A stretch of DNA of 64,000 bases from Wenzhouxiangella sediminis (lineage in GTDB: Bacteria > Pseudomonadota > Gammaproteobacteria > Xanthomonadales > Wenzhouxiangellaceae). The stretch spans positions 1 to 64,000 of the forward strand of contig NZ_QUZK01000046.1 of NCBI RefSeq assembly GCF_003410055.1, given 5' to 3'. Within the stretch, counting starts at the first letter, position 1, and each line of letters starts with the position of its first letter. The notes under the pieces are model-generated. The model did not search any database and had not been told where the DNA came from. It worked only from the letters and a program-made list of their open reading frames with translations. The position numbers were made by a program, and so were the translations under genes. Shown here in pieces: positions 41,112-50,532 of the stretch.

Positions 41112-43357
41112 GGTGTTCCCTCGCCCAAGAGCAAGTGGCGATCGAGAAATGCGGTGATGGTGCGGTAGACGTGCAGGCGCGGGCCCTCGCCGGCGATGGC
41201 GTGCTTCTCGCCGGGATAGGTCATCAGTTCGAAGGGAAAGGCGCGCGCCTGCAGGTCGTGCATCAATTTGGTCGAATGGGTGAACAGCACGTTGTCGTCG
41301 GCCATGCCGTGGATGAGCAGCAGGGGGTCGGTCATGGCCTCGGCGTAGTGCATCACGTTGCCCTGCTCGTAGACTTGCGGATGATCCTGCGGCCGGCCCA
41401 TGTAGCGTTCCGTGTAGTGCGTGTCGTAGAGCGTCCAGTCGGTCACCGGCGCGACCGACACGCCGGCTGCGAAATCGCCGGGGTACTGAGCCAGCGCCAA
41501 CAGGCTCATGTAGCCGCCGTAGCTCCAGCCGAAGATGCCGATGCGATCGGGATCGACGAAATCCTGCGATCGCAGCCAGTCGACGCCCACCATCTGATCG
41601 GGCATTTCCACCTGGCCGAGCTTGAGGTAGGCGGCGTCCTGGAAGGCCTTGCCCTGGCGCTCGACGCCGCGATTGTCCAGCGAAAAAACCACGTAGCCGC
41701 GCCTGGCCATGTACTGGTCGATGAGCAAGCGCCGCGACCAGCTGTCGGTGACCATTCGGTGCGTCGGGCCGCCGTAGACATGGACGAACACCGGGTAACG
41801 CCTTTCGGGATCGAAGCCGGCCGGGCGGATCAGGCGATAGTGAAGCTTGTGGCCCTGCGGCGCCACGATCGAGCCGAACTCGGTCGGCTGGTGACCATCC
41901 CGGTAGGGACCGTAGGGATGGTCGTCGTCGAGACGGTTCTCGACCAGCCAGGCCAGGCGCTCTCCGTCGACGGTGTGCAGCGACAGCTGCGGCGGCTGCC
42001 GGCTGCTTGAGAAGGTGTCGACGTAGACCCGGGCGTCAGCGTCCATGCCGACTTCGTGCCACCCCGAGCGGCGCGAGACGCGGTTGACGACTTCCGGCGA
42101 CTGGGTCACCAGGGACTGCCGGTAGAGATGTTTTTCCGTTGTCGAGACTTCGGAGCCGGTGAAATACACCATCCCCATTTCCTCGTCGACACCGGCCAGG
42201 GCATCGACCTGCCAGGGGCCGTCGGTCAGCCGGCGGATGACCTCGCCTTCGTAGTCGTACAGATAGAGATGACGATAGCCGTCGCGTTCGGACGACCAGA
42301 TGAACGCCGGCATCTCGGTCAGGAAACGCAGATCGTCGTGCAGGTTGACCCAGGTATCGCTGGTTTCGGTCAGCAAGGTGCGTGTCTCGCCGCTGTCGAT
42401 GTTGGCGACCACCAGTTCCAGGGTCTGCTGGTCGCGACTCTGGCGCTGGAAACTCAGTTGCTCGGAGTTGGGCAACCACTTCACGCGCGGGATGTAGATA
42501 TCGGTCTCGTCGCCAAGATCCATCCAGGAGATGTCTCCCGAGGCGATCTGGACGACGCCGAGCCGGTAGGTGACGTTGTCGGTTCCCGCATACGGATAGC
42601 GCTGCTCGACCATTTCGATGGTGTCGGCTTGCACTTCGTAGCGCCGGGTGACGGCCACCGGCGACTCGTCGATCTGCAGGAAAGCGATGTGCTCGCCCGA
42701 CGGCGACCACCAGAAGCCGGTCGAGCGGCCCATCTCTTCCTGGGCGATGAATTCGGCCACGCCGTTGGCGATCGTGTCGGTGGCGCTGTCGGTCAGCGGC
42801 CGGGTTTCGCCGCTATCGACGTCTGCGAGCCAGAGCTCGCGCTCGCGCACGAAGGCCACGTGGCGGCCGTCCGGAGCAATCTGGGGGTCGGTGTCGAACG
42901 CGTCGGAGTCGGTCAGCTGGCGGACCTCGCCGTCCGCCGACTGCATGTCCCGCACGAACACGTTGCCGCCGATGGGAAAGAGCAGGAAGCGCCCGTCGGC
43001 CGACCAGCGGTAGTCGACGATGCCGCGCAGGTCGGCGATGCGCGCGCGTTCGCGCCTGGCTTGCTCTTCTTCCGACAGTTCGACGTCGCCGTCCATGAGC
43101 TCGTCGGCAGCGACCAGCACCCGGGTCGTGTCCTCGGCCACGTTGTACTCCCACAGGTCGAGCAGGCTGCGGTCGTCTTCGCGCCCCTTCAGGAAAGTGA
43201 CGCGGTCGCCCGCCGGAGAGAGTTCGGCGCGCCTCAGCGTCGGTCCTGCCAGGTCGGGACTGGCGAAGATCCGCTCCAGGTCGAGCGTTTCGGCATCCGC
43301 CGCCTGGGAGATCAGGGCGAGGAACAGGATCAGGAGGACGATCGGTCGCATGGGCAT
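41108..43357 (-). CDS. S9 family peptidase, dipeptidyl-peptidase IV-like
   Basis: This 749-residue serine peptidase has a signal peptide ([19 protein letters not shown]), an N-terminal beta-propeller with the N-terminus-binding Glu pair in [15 protein letters not shown] near residue 215, and a C-terminal alpha/beta-hydrolase domain. The nucleophile is GWSYGGYMS near residue 612, Asp in HGMADDNV near residue 690 and His in GEKHAI. Such enzymes cleave X-Pro dipeptides from peptides in the periplasm. The start at 43357 is chosen to begin the signal peptide; 43351 (second Met) is equally possible. Confidence 0.92.
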   Translation of the reverse strand: MPMRPIVLLILFLALISQAADAETLDLERIFASPDLAGPTLRRAELSPAGDRVTFLKGREDDRSLLDLWEYNVAEDTTRVLVAADELMDGDVELSEEEQARRERARIADLRGIVDYRWSADGRFLLFPIGGNVFVRDMQSADGEVRQLTDSDAFDTDPQIAPDGRHVAFVRERELWLADVDSGETRPLTDSATDTIANGVAEFIAQEEMGRSTGFWWSPSGEHIAFLQIDESPVAVTRRYEVQADTIEMVEQRYPYAGTDNVTYRLGVVQIASGDISWMDLGDETDIYIPRVKWLPNSEQLSFQRQSRDQQTLELVVANIDSGETRTLLTETSDTWVNLHDDLRFLTEMPAFIWSSERDGYRHLYLYDYEGEVIRRLTDGPWQVDALAGVDEEMGMVYFTGSEVSTTEKHLYRQSLVTQSPEVVNRVSRRSGWHEVGMDADARVYVDTFSSSRQPPQLSLHTVDGERLAWLVENRLDDDHPYGPYRDGHQPTEFGSIVAPQGHKLHYRLIRPAGFDPERRYPVFVHVYGGPTHRMVTDSWSRRLLIDQYMARRGYVVFSLDNRGVERQGKAFQDAAYLKLGQVEMPDQMVGVDWLRSQDFVDPDRIGIFGWSYGGYMSLLALAQYPGDFAAGVSVAPVTDWTLYDTHYTERYMGRPQDHPQVYEQGNVMHYAEAMTDPLLLIHGMADDNVLFTHSTKLMHDLQARAFPFELMTYPGEKHAIAGEGPRLHVYRTITAFLDRHLLLGEGTP

Positions 43358-43451
43358 GGCAAGGCTCGGGTTGAATTGGACTTCGGACAACCGCCGTATT
43401 GTCGAACGATGCCCCCGTCAAGGCAAATCGCGCCGGGCGGCGACCCTGGTC

Positions 43452-45440
43452 TCAGGCTATTGAGTAGCCCAGCGCGGCGGCGTGCTTTTCCAGCGTCGGC
43501 ATGAAAGGCTCCAGATGGCGCCGGTAGCGGCGCCAGCGCCCGGCAGCACGCTGATAGACGTCTTCGCTGACCTGCTGGTAGCTGGGCGTGCGGATGCGGC
43601 CGCGGTTTTCGATGCGTTTGCGCGTTTCCACCAGCGATGGATCCCAGGGCAGTTCCAGGAATTCGCACATCCGGCGCAGTTCGGCTTCCGGGTCGGCGAC
43701 CAGGTCTTCGTAGCGCAGCCGCGCCAGGCGCCCGTCCACCAGCGGCTCGATCGACCGCCAGGCGGTCATGACCGCATCGTAGAGGCGCACGGTGCCCTCG
43801 AGCGTGGTGGTGTGGATCAGGGTCTCGGTGGCGTCGAAGAGCTGCATGTAGTTGCTCACCACCAGGTCGCAGGGGTGGCGAAGCGCCAGGATGAAGCGGG
43901 CGCGCGGCAGCAGACGGCGGATGAACGCCGCATCCAGGATGCGCAGCGGCATCTTGTCGATCACGATGCGCGCGCCGTGATCCCGCGGCAAGAAGCGCGC
44001 CAGGTTGGCGCGATAGGCCTCCCTGAGCGACGCCAGTTCCCCGGCGGTCAGCCGGTCGGTTCCCTCGGGGTAGCCGTGGCGCTCCGCCACCCGGTCGATG
44101 ATCGGTTCGAGGGTCGGTTTTTCCTCGATGCTCACCGCCTGCTCGTGGGCGTCGAGCATCGTGTCGAGCAGCGTGGTGCCCGAGCGCGGGAATCCGATGA
44201 TGAAACACACGTCCTCGCCGGCCCAGCCTTCCGGATCATCGCGGGATAGGGCAGCGTTCGCGGCCCAGCGCCCGATGCGCTCGATGCGCTCGAAGGCGGC
44301 GTTGCGGTCGATGCCGGTCGCGCGGGGCTCTCCGGCCTTGATGCGATTGGCCACGGCGATGGTCTGCATGGCCTGGTCCGCTTCGCCGATCCGGTCGAGC
44401 GACAGGGCGGCTTCGTGGAAGAACTGCTGGGCGGCCCTGGGTGGCAGGCCATTGGGATCGATGCGCTGGAGTTGCTGCAGGGCTGCCTGTGGATTGCCGC
44501 GGCGCCGCTCGAGTCGCGCCGACTCGATCACGAGCTGGGGATGCTGCGGGGCGAGCTGCAGTCCGCGGGCGAGCACGCGGCCCATCTCGTCGAGACGATT
44601 GGACAGTTCGTGGATGCCGGCCAGTTCGGCGTGCAGGTCGGGATCGTTCGGTGCCAGGGCCAGCGCGCTCTCAAGGTGCACGACGGCGGCTTCGTCATCG
44701 CCTTCCTCGCTGCAGACGGCCGCCAGGTAACGATGCCCGAGCGGATGATCGGGGTCGGCAGCTACCGCCGTCTCGAGTCGCGATCTGGCCGCCGCGAGAT
44801 CCCCGGCCAGCTGCAGGGTGAGGCCGGAATGGACCAGCGCTTCGATGTCGTCCGGGCGACGGGCCAGCAGATCCTCGAAGCAGGCCAGGGCGCCGTGGGC
44901 GTCGTCCATATTGAACCGGGTGATGCCCAGGTTCAGGCGCGCCTGCCGCATCCCCGGAGAAAGCGCCAGGGCCTTCTCGTAGGCGCCGACGGCGTCCTCG
45001 AGCTCGCCGCCGGCGCGTTGGGCGTGGGCGAGCGCGTACCATCCCTCGGCATAGTCGGGGCGCAGGGCGACGGCGCGCTTCAGGGAATCGACTGCCGTTC
45101 TCTGGTCGCCCAGATTGTGCACCGCGCGCGCCAGGTAGAGCAGGGCGGCTGCGTCTTCCGGGTCGTTTGCGAGCACCTGGCGGCACAATTGGGCAGCGCG
45201 GCCGAAATCGCCGGCGGCATGCGCGGCCAGCGCCCGGTCGACGGCTTCTTCCGAGTCGCCGACGAGATCGAGCGCTTCGGGGATCCGTTGCTCGGCCACC
45301 AGGAAGTCGCGCAGGGCCGACCGGCAGGCCGGATTCCGTTGCATGCACTCGCGCAGGAGGGTTTCGGCCTCCGATGGTTTTCCCGCCGCAAAGAGCCGGC
45401 TTGCCTCGGCAACAGGTGATTGGTCGTGATCGGAACTCAT
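43452..45440 (-). CDS. TPR-repeat sulfotransferase
   Basis: This 662-residue protein has about eight TPR helix pairs (residues 10-330) and a C-terminal sulfotransferase domain. The domain has the 5'-phosphosulfate loop FIIGFPRSGTTLLDTMLD near residue 400 and the 3'-phosphate-binding region ILALRHPCDLVVSNYM. It would transfer sulfate from PAPS to an unknown acceptor, perhaps a protein or polysaccharide. The ATG at 45440 (MSSDHDQ) is preferred over one at 45473. It is divergent from nadA. Confidence 0.88.
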   Translation of the reverse strand: MSSDHDQSPVAEASRLFAAGKPSEAETLLRECMQRNPACRSALRDFLVAEQRIPEALDLVGDSEEAVDRALAAHAAGDFGRAAQLCRQVLANDPEDAAALLYLARAVHNLGDQRTAVDSLKRAVALRPDYAEGWYALAHAQRAGGELEDAVGAYEKALALSPGMRQARLNLGITRFNMDDAHGALACFEDLLARRPDDIEALVHSGLTLQLAGDLAAARSRLETAVAADPDHPLGHRYLAAVCSEEGDDEAAVVHLESALALAPNDPDLHAELAGIHELSNRLDEMGRVLARGLQLAPQHPQLVIESARLERRRGNPQAALQQLQRIDPNGLPPRAAQQFFHEAALSLDRIGEADQAMQTIAVANRIKAGEPRATGIDRNAAFERIERIGRWAANAALSRDDPEGWAGEDVCFIIGFPRSGTTLLDTMLDAHEQAVSIEEKPTLEPIIDRVAERHGYPEGTDRLTAGELASLREAYRANLARFLPRDHGARIVIDKMPLRILDAAFIRRLLPRARFILALRHPCDLVVSNYMQLFDATETLIHTTTLEGTVRLYDAVMTAWRSIEPLVDGRLARLRYEDLVADPEAELRRMCEFLELPWDPSLVETRKRIENRGRIRTPSYQQVSEDVYQRAAGRWRRYRRHLEPFMPTLEKHAAALGYSIA

Positions 45441-45588
45441 GGTCGGGACGGTTCGGGCCAGGTGAAGGGGCATTCTACCGGCTCCACGCTTGCTTCAAGG
45501 TGCACTTGGAAATTGACGGTGCGCACTCCAAATCAGGGATCAGGCGAGTACCATAGCGCCCTTCCGGTCAACCGAATCTGCCCCGAAG

Positions 45589-46695
45589 ATGTCCCTTTCG
45601 AACAACCAGCCCCTGCCTTCCGCCGATGCGCTCGTCTACGACGAGGGCGTCCGCGAGCGAACCGACATTCTCCATGAGCGCGTGCGCGACGTCGTGCCGG
45701 AGGCGGAATGGCCCCTGCACGCACCCCTGATCGACGCCATCAACCGGCTCAAGGCCGAGCGCAATGCAGTCATCCTGGCGCACAACTACATGACGCCGGA
45801 AATCTTCAACTGCGTCGGCGACATCACCGGCGACTCGCTCCGCCTGGCGCAGGTGGCCGCCGAGGCCGAACAGGACGTCATCGTGCAGGCTGGCGTGCAT
45901 TTCATGGCCGAGACCGCCAAGATCCTGTCGCCGGAGAAGACGGTGCTGATTCCCGACCTGGAGGCCGGCTGTTCGCTGGCAGCCTCGATTACTGGCGAGG
46001 ATGTGCGCCGGATACGCGCTGCTTACCCCGACTACCCGATCGTCACCTACGTCAACACCTCCGCCGAGGTAAAGGCCGAGTCCGATATCTGTTGCACGTC
46101 GTCCAACGCCGTGCCGGTGGTCGAGGCCATCGCGCGCCAGTGGGGAAGCGACACGGTGATCATGATTCCCGACGAGTACCTGGCGAAGAACGTCGCCAGC
46201 CAGACCGAGCTTCGCATCCTGACCTGGAAGGGTGATTGCGAGGTGCACGAGAAATTCACCCGGGCCGAAATCGAGCAACTTCGGGCCGAGCACCCGGACG
46301 CCATGATCATCACCCATCCCGAGTGCCCGCCCGAGGTGTTGCGAGCTGCCGACTTTGCCGGCTCCACGGGCGCGATGTCGGCATTCGTTGCCGAGCACCA
46401 CCCGAAAAAGGCCATTCTCATCACCGAGTGCTCGATGAGCGACAACGTGGCGGTGGCCAATCCCGGCACGCGGTTCATCCGGCCGTGCAACCTCTGTCCG
46501 CACATGAAGCGCATCACGCTCGCGAAAATCTACGAATCGCTGCGCGGCATGCGCTTCGAGATCGAAGTGCCCTCAGACGTGGCCGTTCGCGCCCGCGCCA
46601 GCCTGCAGGCCATGCTCGACCTGTCCGGCGGCGGCAGGCCGCCGGCCTTCGACACGTCGAAGCCCGAGCGGCGGGCCGACTACGTCAGCGTCTGA
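45589..46695 (+). CDS. nadA: Quinolinate synthase NadA
   Basis: This 368-residue [4Fe-4S] enzyme condenses iminoaspartate with dihydroxyacetone phosphate to quinolinate. It shows ILAHNYMTPEIFNCVGDITG near residue 62, cysteines in DLEAGCSLA, THPECPPE and NLCPHMKRI, of which three would bind the cluster, and SMSDNVA. It heads nadA-nadB-nadC. The 115-bp divergent gap before it has no promoter I could fix. Confidence 0.96.
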   Translation: MSLSNNQPLPSADALVYDEGVRERTDILHERVRDVVPEAEWPLHAPLIDAINRLKAERNAVILAHNYMTPEIFNCVGDITGDSLRLAQVAAEAEQDVIVQAGVHFMAETAKILSPEKTVLIPDLEAGCSLAASITGEDVRRIRAAYPDYPIVTYVNTSAEVKAESDICCTSSNAVPVVEAIARQWGSDTVIMIPDEYLAKNVASQTELRILTWKGDCEVHEKFTRAEIEQLRAEHPDAMIITHPECPPEVLRAADFAGSTGAMSAFVAEHHPKKAILITECSMSDNVAVANPGTRFIRPCNLCPHMKRITLAKIYESLRGMRFEIEVPSDVAVRARASLQAMLDLSGGGRPPAFDTSKPERRADYVSV

Positions 46696-46700
46696 GTCCG

Positions 46701-48230
46701 GTGTCTTCGCGGCCGATCATCGTGGTCGGCTCCGGCATCGCCGGCCTCTGGACGGCGCTGCACGCCGCCCCTGCACCCGTTCTGATGCTCACTTCCGGGG
46801 CTTTCGGACGCCAGTCCGCAACGGAGTGGGCCCAGGGCGGGATTGCCGCCGCACTCGGTGAGGATGACGACCCCGGGCAGCACGCGGCCGACACGGTCGC
46901 TGCCGGTGCCGGTCTGGTCGATGCGGCCGTGGCCCGCCGGCTGGCCACCGGTTCGGTCGACCAGGTCCGCGCGCTCGAGCGCCTGGGCGTTGGCTTCGAG
47001 CATCACGAAGACGGTCGCTGGGCCCTCTCGCGCGAGGCCGCTCACAGTCGCGCGCGCGTCGCCCGCGTGGGCGGCGACCGGGCCGGGACGGCGATCATCA
47101 ATGCCCTGATCTCCGCCGTCGAGCGTGCCGATCACGTGACCGTTCGGGAGCATGCGTCGGTACTCGGCCTGGTGCCCGCAGCAGGCGGAGGATGTGCCGG
47201 TGTTGTCGTCGACGCCGGCGGCGGCCGGTGCGAGAAGCTTTCCGCGCGCGCCACGGTGCTGGCAACCGGCGGCCTGGGCGGTCTCTACGCCCTGACCACG
47301 AATCCGCCCGGCAACCAGGGTCAGGGTCTGGCCTGGGCGACCCGCCTGGGGGCGGTCGTGCGCGACGCGGAGTTCGTCCAGTTCCACCCCACCGCCATCG
47401 ACATCGGCCGCAATCCCGCCCCGTTGGCTACCGAAGCCTTGCGCGGCGAAGGCGCGGTGCTGATCGATCGCCGGGGGAAGCGCTTCATGCCGGCGCTGCA
47501 TCCCGACGCCGAACTGGCTCCGCGGGACGTCGTGGCCCGCGCCGTCCACCGCCAGGTGCAGTCGGGAGCGGGCGCCTACCTGGATGCCCGGGAAGCGGTG
47601 GGCGCCGCCTTTCCCGAGACGTTCCAGGCGGTTTTCCGGGCCTGCATGGCGGCGGGCATCGATCCGCGCCGCGAGCCCATTCCCGTTGCGCCGGCGGCGC
47701 ACTACCACATGGGCGGAATCGCCGCCGATCTCGACGGCAGCACCGGCATTCGCGGCCTGTTCGCTGTCGGTGAAGTCAGCTGCACCGGCGCCCACGGAGC
47801 CAACCGCCTGGCTTCGAACTCGTTGGCCGAGGCCCTGGTCATGGGTGCCCGGGCGGGGCAGGTGCTGGCGAATGCCACAGACCAGGCGTTGCGGTCGGCC
47901 GAGCCGGGGCGTTCGGTCGCTCTGCCGCGCGAGTCGCTCGATCGGTTGCGGTCGGCGATGAATGCCCATGCCGGTGTCGAGCGGGACGAGAATGGGCTGG
48001 TACGCCTGCTCGACGTCATCGAGGACCTGGAGCGCAAGGATGGCCTCTCCGATGCGCTCGTCGCCGCCAGGCTGATCGCCCTGGCGGCCCTCAAGCGGAG
48101 GGAGAGCCGCGGCGCGCACTTTCGAACCGATTATCCTGAACCGGCCGCGGAGGCCCGAAGCAGCCGCCTGACTCTGGAGGACGCCGCCTCGGCCCGCACC
48201 GAACGCACCACGGGAAGTGAACGATCATGA
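46701..48230 (+). CDS. nadB: L-aspartate oxidase NadB
   Basis: This 509-residue flavoenzyme oxidises aspartate to iminoaspartate for NadA. It has the FAD motif IIVVGSGIAGLWTALHA at the start, ATEWAQGGIAAALG near residue 35, EFVQFHPTAID near residue 225 and the family stretch GAHGANRLASNSLAEALVMG near residue 367. The GTG at 46701 lies five bases after the nadA stop. The longer open frame inside nadA is a shadow. Its end overlaps nadC (ATGA). Confidence 0.94.
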   Translation: MSSRPIIVVGSGIAGLWTALHAAPAPVLMLTSGAFGRQSATEWAQGGIAAALGEDDDPGQHAADTVAAGAGLVDAAVARRLATGSVDQVRALERLGVGFEHHEDGRWALSREAAHSRARVARVGGDRAGTAIINALISAVERADHVTVREHASVLGLVPAAGGGCAGVVVDAGGGRCEKLSARATVLATGGLGGLYALTTNPPGNQGQGLAWATRLGAVVRDAEFVQFHPTAIDIGRNPAPLATEALRGEGAVLIDRRGKRFMPALHPDAELAPRDVVARAVHRQVQSGAGAYLDAREAVGAAFPETFQAVFRACMAAGIDPRREPIPVAPAAHYHMGGIAADLDGSTGIRGLFAVGEVSCTGAHGANRLASNSLAEALVMGARAGQVLANATDQALRSAEPGRSVALPRESLDRLRSAMNAHAGVERDENGLVRLLDVIEDLERKDGLSDALVAARLIALAALKRRESRGAHFRTDYPEPAAEARSSRLTLEDAASARTERTTGSERS

Positions 48231-49081
48231 ACAACGCACTGCCGCGATACCTGATTCGCGACGTTGTCGCCCGCGCCCTTGCCGAGGACCTCGGCGGCCG
48301 CGGCGACATCACGACCCTGGCTACGGTGCCGGAGGCGGCCGAAGGCCGGTTCCGGATCGTTGCAAGGCACGCCGGCGTCCTGGCCGGTGTCGAACCCGCG
48401 GCCGAGACCTTCTTCCAGATCGATCCGCACATCGAAATCGAATGGCGCGAGGTTGACGGTGACCCGCTCGAACCCGGGTCGGTGATCGCGGAACTCGCCG
48501 GGCCGGCGGGCGCGATCCTCGGCGCGGAGCGCACGGCGCTGAATTTTCTCGGGCGGCTGAGCGGGATTGCCAGCCTGACGCGTCGATACGTCGATGCCGT
48601 GGCGGGAAGCGGGGCGGGCGTCGCCCACACCCGAAAGACGACCCCCGGCCTGCGCGCACTCGAGCTGCAGGCCGTCGCTGCCGGGGGCGGGGTCCGCCAC
48701 CGATTCGGACTCGACGACGCCATCCTCATCAAGGACAACCATGTGGCTGTGGCCGGCAGCGTCGGCGAAGCGGTGCGTCGGGCACGTGCCTATGCCGGTC
48801 ACATGGTACGCGTCGCCACGGAGATCGACCGCCTCGAACAACTCGACGAAGCGCTCGACGCCGGCGCCGACGGCATCCTGCTCGATAATTTCGGCAACGC
48901 CGACCTCAGGCAGGCCGTGATGCGCTGCAAGGGGCGCGGCGTGACGCTCGAGGCCTCCGGCAACGTTTCGCTCGATACCATCGGCGCAATCGCCGCGACC
49001 GGCGTCGACATCATCTCGATCGGGGCGTTGACGCATTCGGCAAACTGCCTGGACCTGGGTCTGGACGAGCACATTTCCTGA
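48227..49081 (+). CDS. nadC: Quinolinate phosphoribosyltransferase NadC
   Basis: This 284-residue enzyme converts quinolinate and PRPP to nicotinate mononucleotide, finishing the NadABC branch. It shows EDLGGRGDITT near residue 20, AERTALNFLGRLSGIAS near residue 100, HTRKTTPGLRALE near residue 130 and RFGLDDAILIKDNH near residue 160. The order nadA-nadB-nadC with tight spacing marks an operon. Confidence 0.96.
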   Translation: MNNALPRYLIRDVVARALAEDLGGRGDITTLATVPEAAEGRFRIVARHAGVLAGVEPAAETFFQIDPHIEIEWREVDGDPLEPGSVIAELAGPAGAILGAERTALNFLGRLSGIASLTRRYVDAVAGSGAGVAHTRKTTPGLRALELQAVAAGGGVRHRFGLDDAILIKDNHVAVAGSVGEAVRRARAYAGHMVRVATEIDRLEQLDEALDAGADGILLDNFGNADLRQAVMRCKGRGVTLEASGNVSLDTIGAIAATGVDIISIGALTHSANCLDLGLDEHIS

Positions 49082-49129
49082 CAGGCGGCGTGATATCTTC
49101 ATGCTGAACTCTCAGGGAACGGGGACAGC

Positions 49130-50368
49130 ATGAGCGAGCGCGAATTCGACATCGTCCTGATGGGGGCGACCGGCTTTACCGGCCGCCTCGTGGCCGAGCA
49201 TCTGGTGCGGCGCCACGGCGTGGGCGGGCAGCTCAAGTGGGCTCTGGCCGGGCGCAGTCGGGAAAAGCTCGAGAAGATCCGCATCGAGCTCGGCGAGACG
49301 GCCGCCGGCCTGCCGCTGATCGTGGCCGACAGCCACGACCGGGGCTCGCTGGACGAAATGGTGAATCGCACCCGCGTGGTCTGCACCACGGTGGGGCCGT
49401 ACGCGCTGCACGGGTCGGACCTGGTGGCCGCCTGCGCGGCCAACGGCACCGATTACTGCGACCTTTCCGGCGAAGTGCCCTGGATGCGCCGGATGCTCGA
49501 CCAGCATGGCGATGCCGCCGCGAAGAGCGGGGCGCGCATCGTCCATTGCTGCGGCTTCGACTCGATTCCCTCTGACATGGGCGTTTGGTTCCTGCAGCGG
49601 GAGGCGCAAGAACGCCTCGGTCAGTCGCTCGAACGGGTTCGCATGCGTGTGAAGGCGGCAAAGGGCGGCCTCAGCGGCGGTACCTACGCCTCGATGCTCA
49701 ACATCGTCGAAGAAGCGCGCCGCGACAAGGAAGTCGCCCGGGTACTGAAGAACCCGTACGCACTGTGTCCGCCCGATGCGCGCGAGGGCGAGCGCCAGCC
49801 CTACGTCTCCTCAGCCCTGTACGACCCGGTATTCGAAGTCTGGACCGCACCGTTCGTGATGGCCGCCATCAACACCCGGGTCGTGTTCAAGGCCAACGCC
49901 CTTTCCGGGTTTTCCTACGGCCGGGAGTTTCGCTACGACGAGGCCGTGATGACCGGTCGGGGTTTCTCCGGGCGCATGAAGGCGACGATGGTGTCGCTGG
50001 GCATGGGCGCCTTCGCCTTGGGGGCCGCACTGGGTCCGACGCGGGCGCTGCTGAAGAAGATGGTGCTGCCCAAGCCCGGCGAAGGACCTTCGGCCGAAGC
50101 GCGCGAAGCGGGATTCTTCAAGATCGTCATCGACGGTCGCAATGACGGCGGCGACCAATCGCTGCGGGTGGCCGTCAGCGGTGACCGCGATCCGGGCTAC
50201 GGCTCGACTTCGAAGATGCTCGGCGAGACGGCGCTTGCCCTGGCCCTGGATCTCGGCGCTGACGAACGGCCGGGCGGCATGTGGACTCCTTCCACGGCGC
50301 TCGGCGAAAAGCTGCTAAAGCGTCTGCGTGAGCATGCCGGTTTGAAGTTCGAGGTGCTTGAGGGCTGA
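49130..50368 (+). CDS. Saccharopine dehydrogenase-like (trans-acting enoyl reductase) family protein
   Basis: This 412-residue protein has an N-terminal NAD(P)-binding domain (FDIVLMGATGFTGRLVAEHL) and the family motifs CTTVGPYALHGSDLVAACA near residue 88, DYCDLSGEVPW near residue 107 and HCCGFDSIPSDMG near residue 140. Relatives include mycobacterial trans-acting enoyl reductase and eukaryotic SCCPDH. The substrate is probably a lipid-linked enoyl or keto group but cannot be fixed. It starts 48 bp after nadC and may be the last gene of that operon. Confidence 0.88.
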   Translation: MSEREFDIVLMGATGFTGRLVAEHLVRRHGVGGQLKWALAGRSREKLEKIRIELGETAAGLPLIVADSHDRGSLDEMVNRTRVVCTTVGPYALHGSDLVAACAANGTDYCDLSGEVPWMRRMLDQHGDAAAKSGARIVHCCGFDSIPSDMGVWFLQREAQERLGQSLERVRMRVKAAKGGLSGGTYASMLNIVEEARRDKEVARVLKNPYALCPPDAREGERQPYVSSALYDPVFEVWTAPFVMAAINTRVVFKANALSGFSYGREFRYDEAVMTGRGFSGRMKATMVSLGMGAFALGAALGPTRALLKKMVLPKPGEGPSAEAREAGFFKIVIDGRNDGGDQSLRVAVSGDRDPGYGSTSKMLGETALALALDLGADERPGGMWTPSTALGEKLLKRLREHAGLKFEVLEG

Positions 50369-50373
50369 CGCCC

Positions 50374-50502
50374 TTTCGTTCGTTCGCTGCTTCGTTCATT
50401 CGTTCATTCGTTCTTTGGTTCTTTCGTTCCGGCGCGTCTAGCGTTGGGGGCACGGGGTCGGTTGGTGCTGTCGGGTGTCTTGGGGGTCCCGCGGCACCAA
50501 CC
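50374..50502. repeat. Composite intergenic repeat, locus F (octamer array and hairpin)
   Basis: Bases 50374-50430 are an array of TTCGTTCA/TTCTTTGG-type octamers, the inverse of the AACGAATG/AACCAAAG units of locus E, ended like those by CCGGCGCG (50429-50436). A GGTTGGTGC/GCACCAACC inverted repeat (50460-50468 and 50494-50502) follows and could act as a bidirectional terminator between two convergent genes. The remainder up to 50532 has no coding signal. Confidence 0.8.
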
Positions 50503-50532
50503 TGACCCAAGCCCCAAATCCCGAACCCGGGT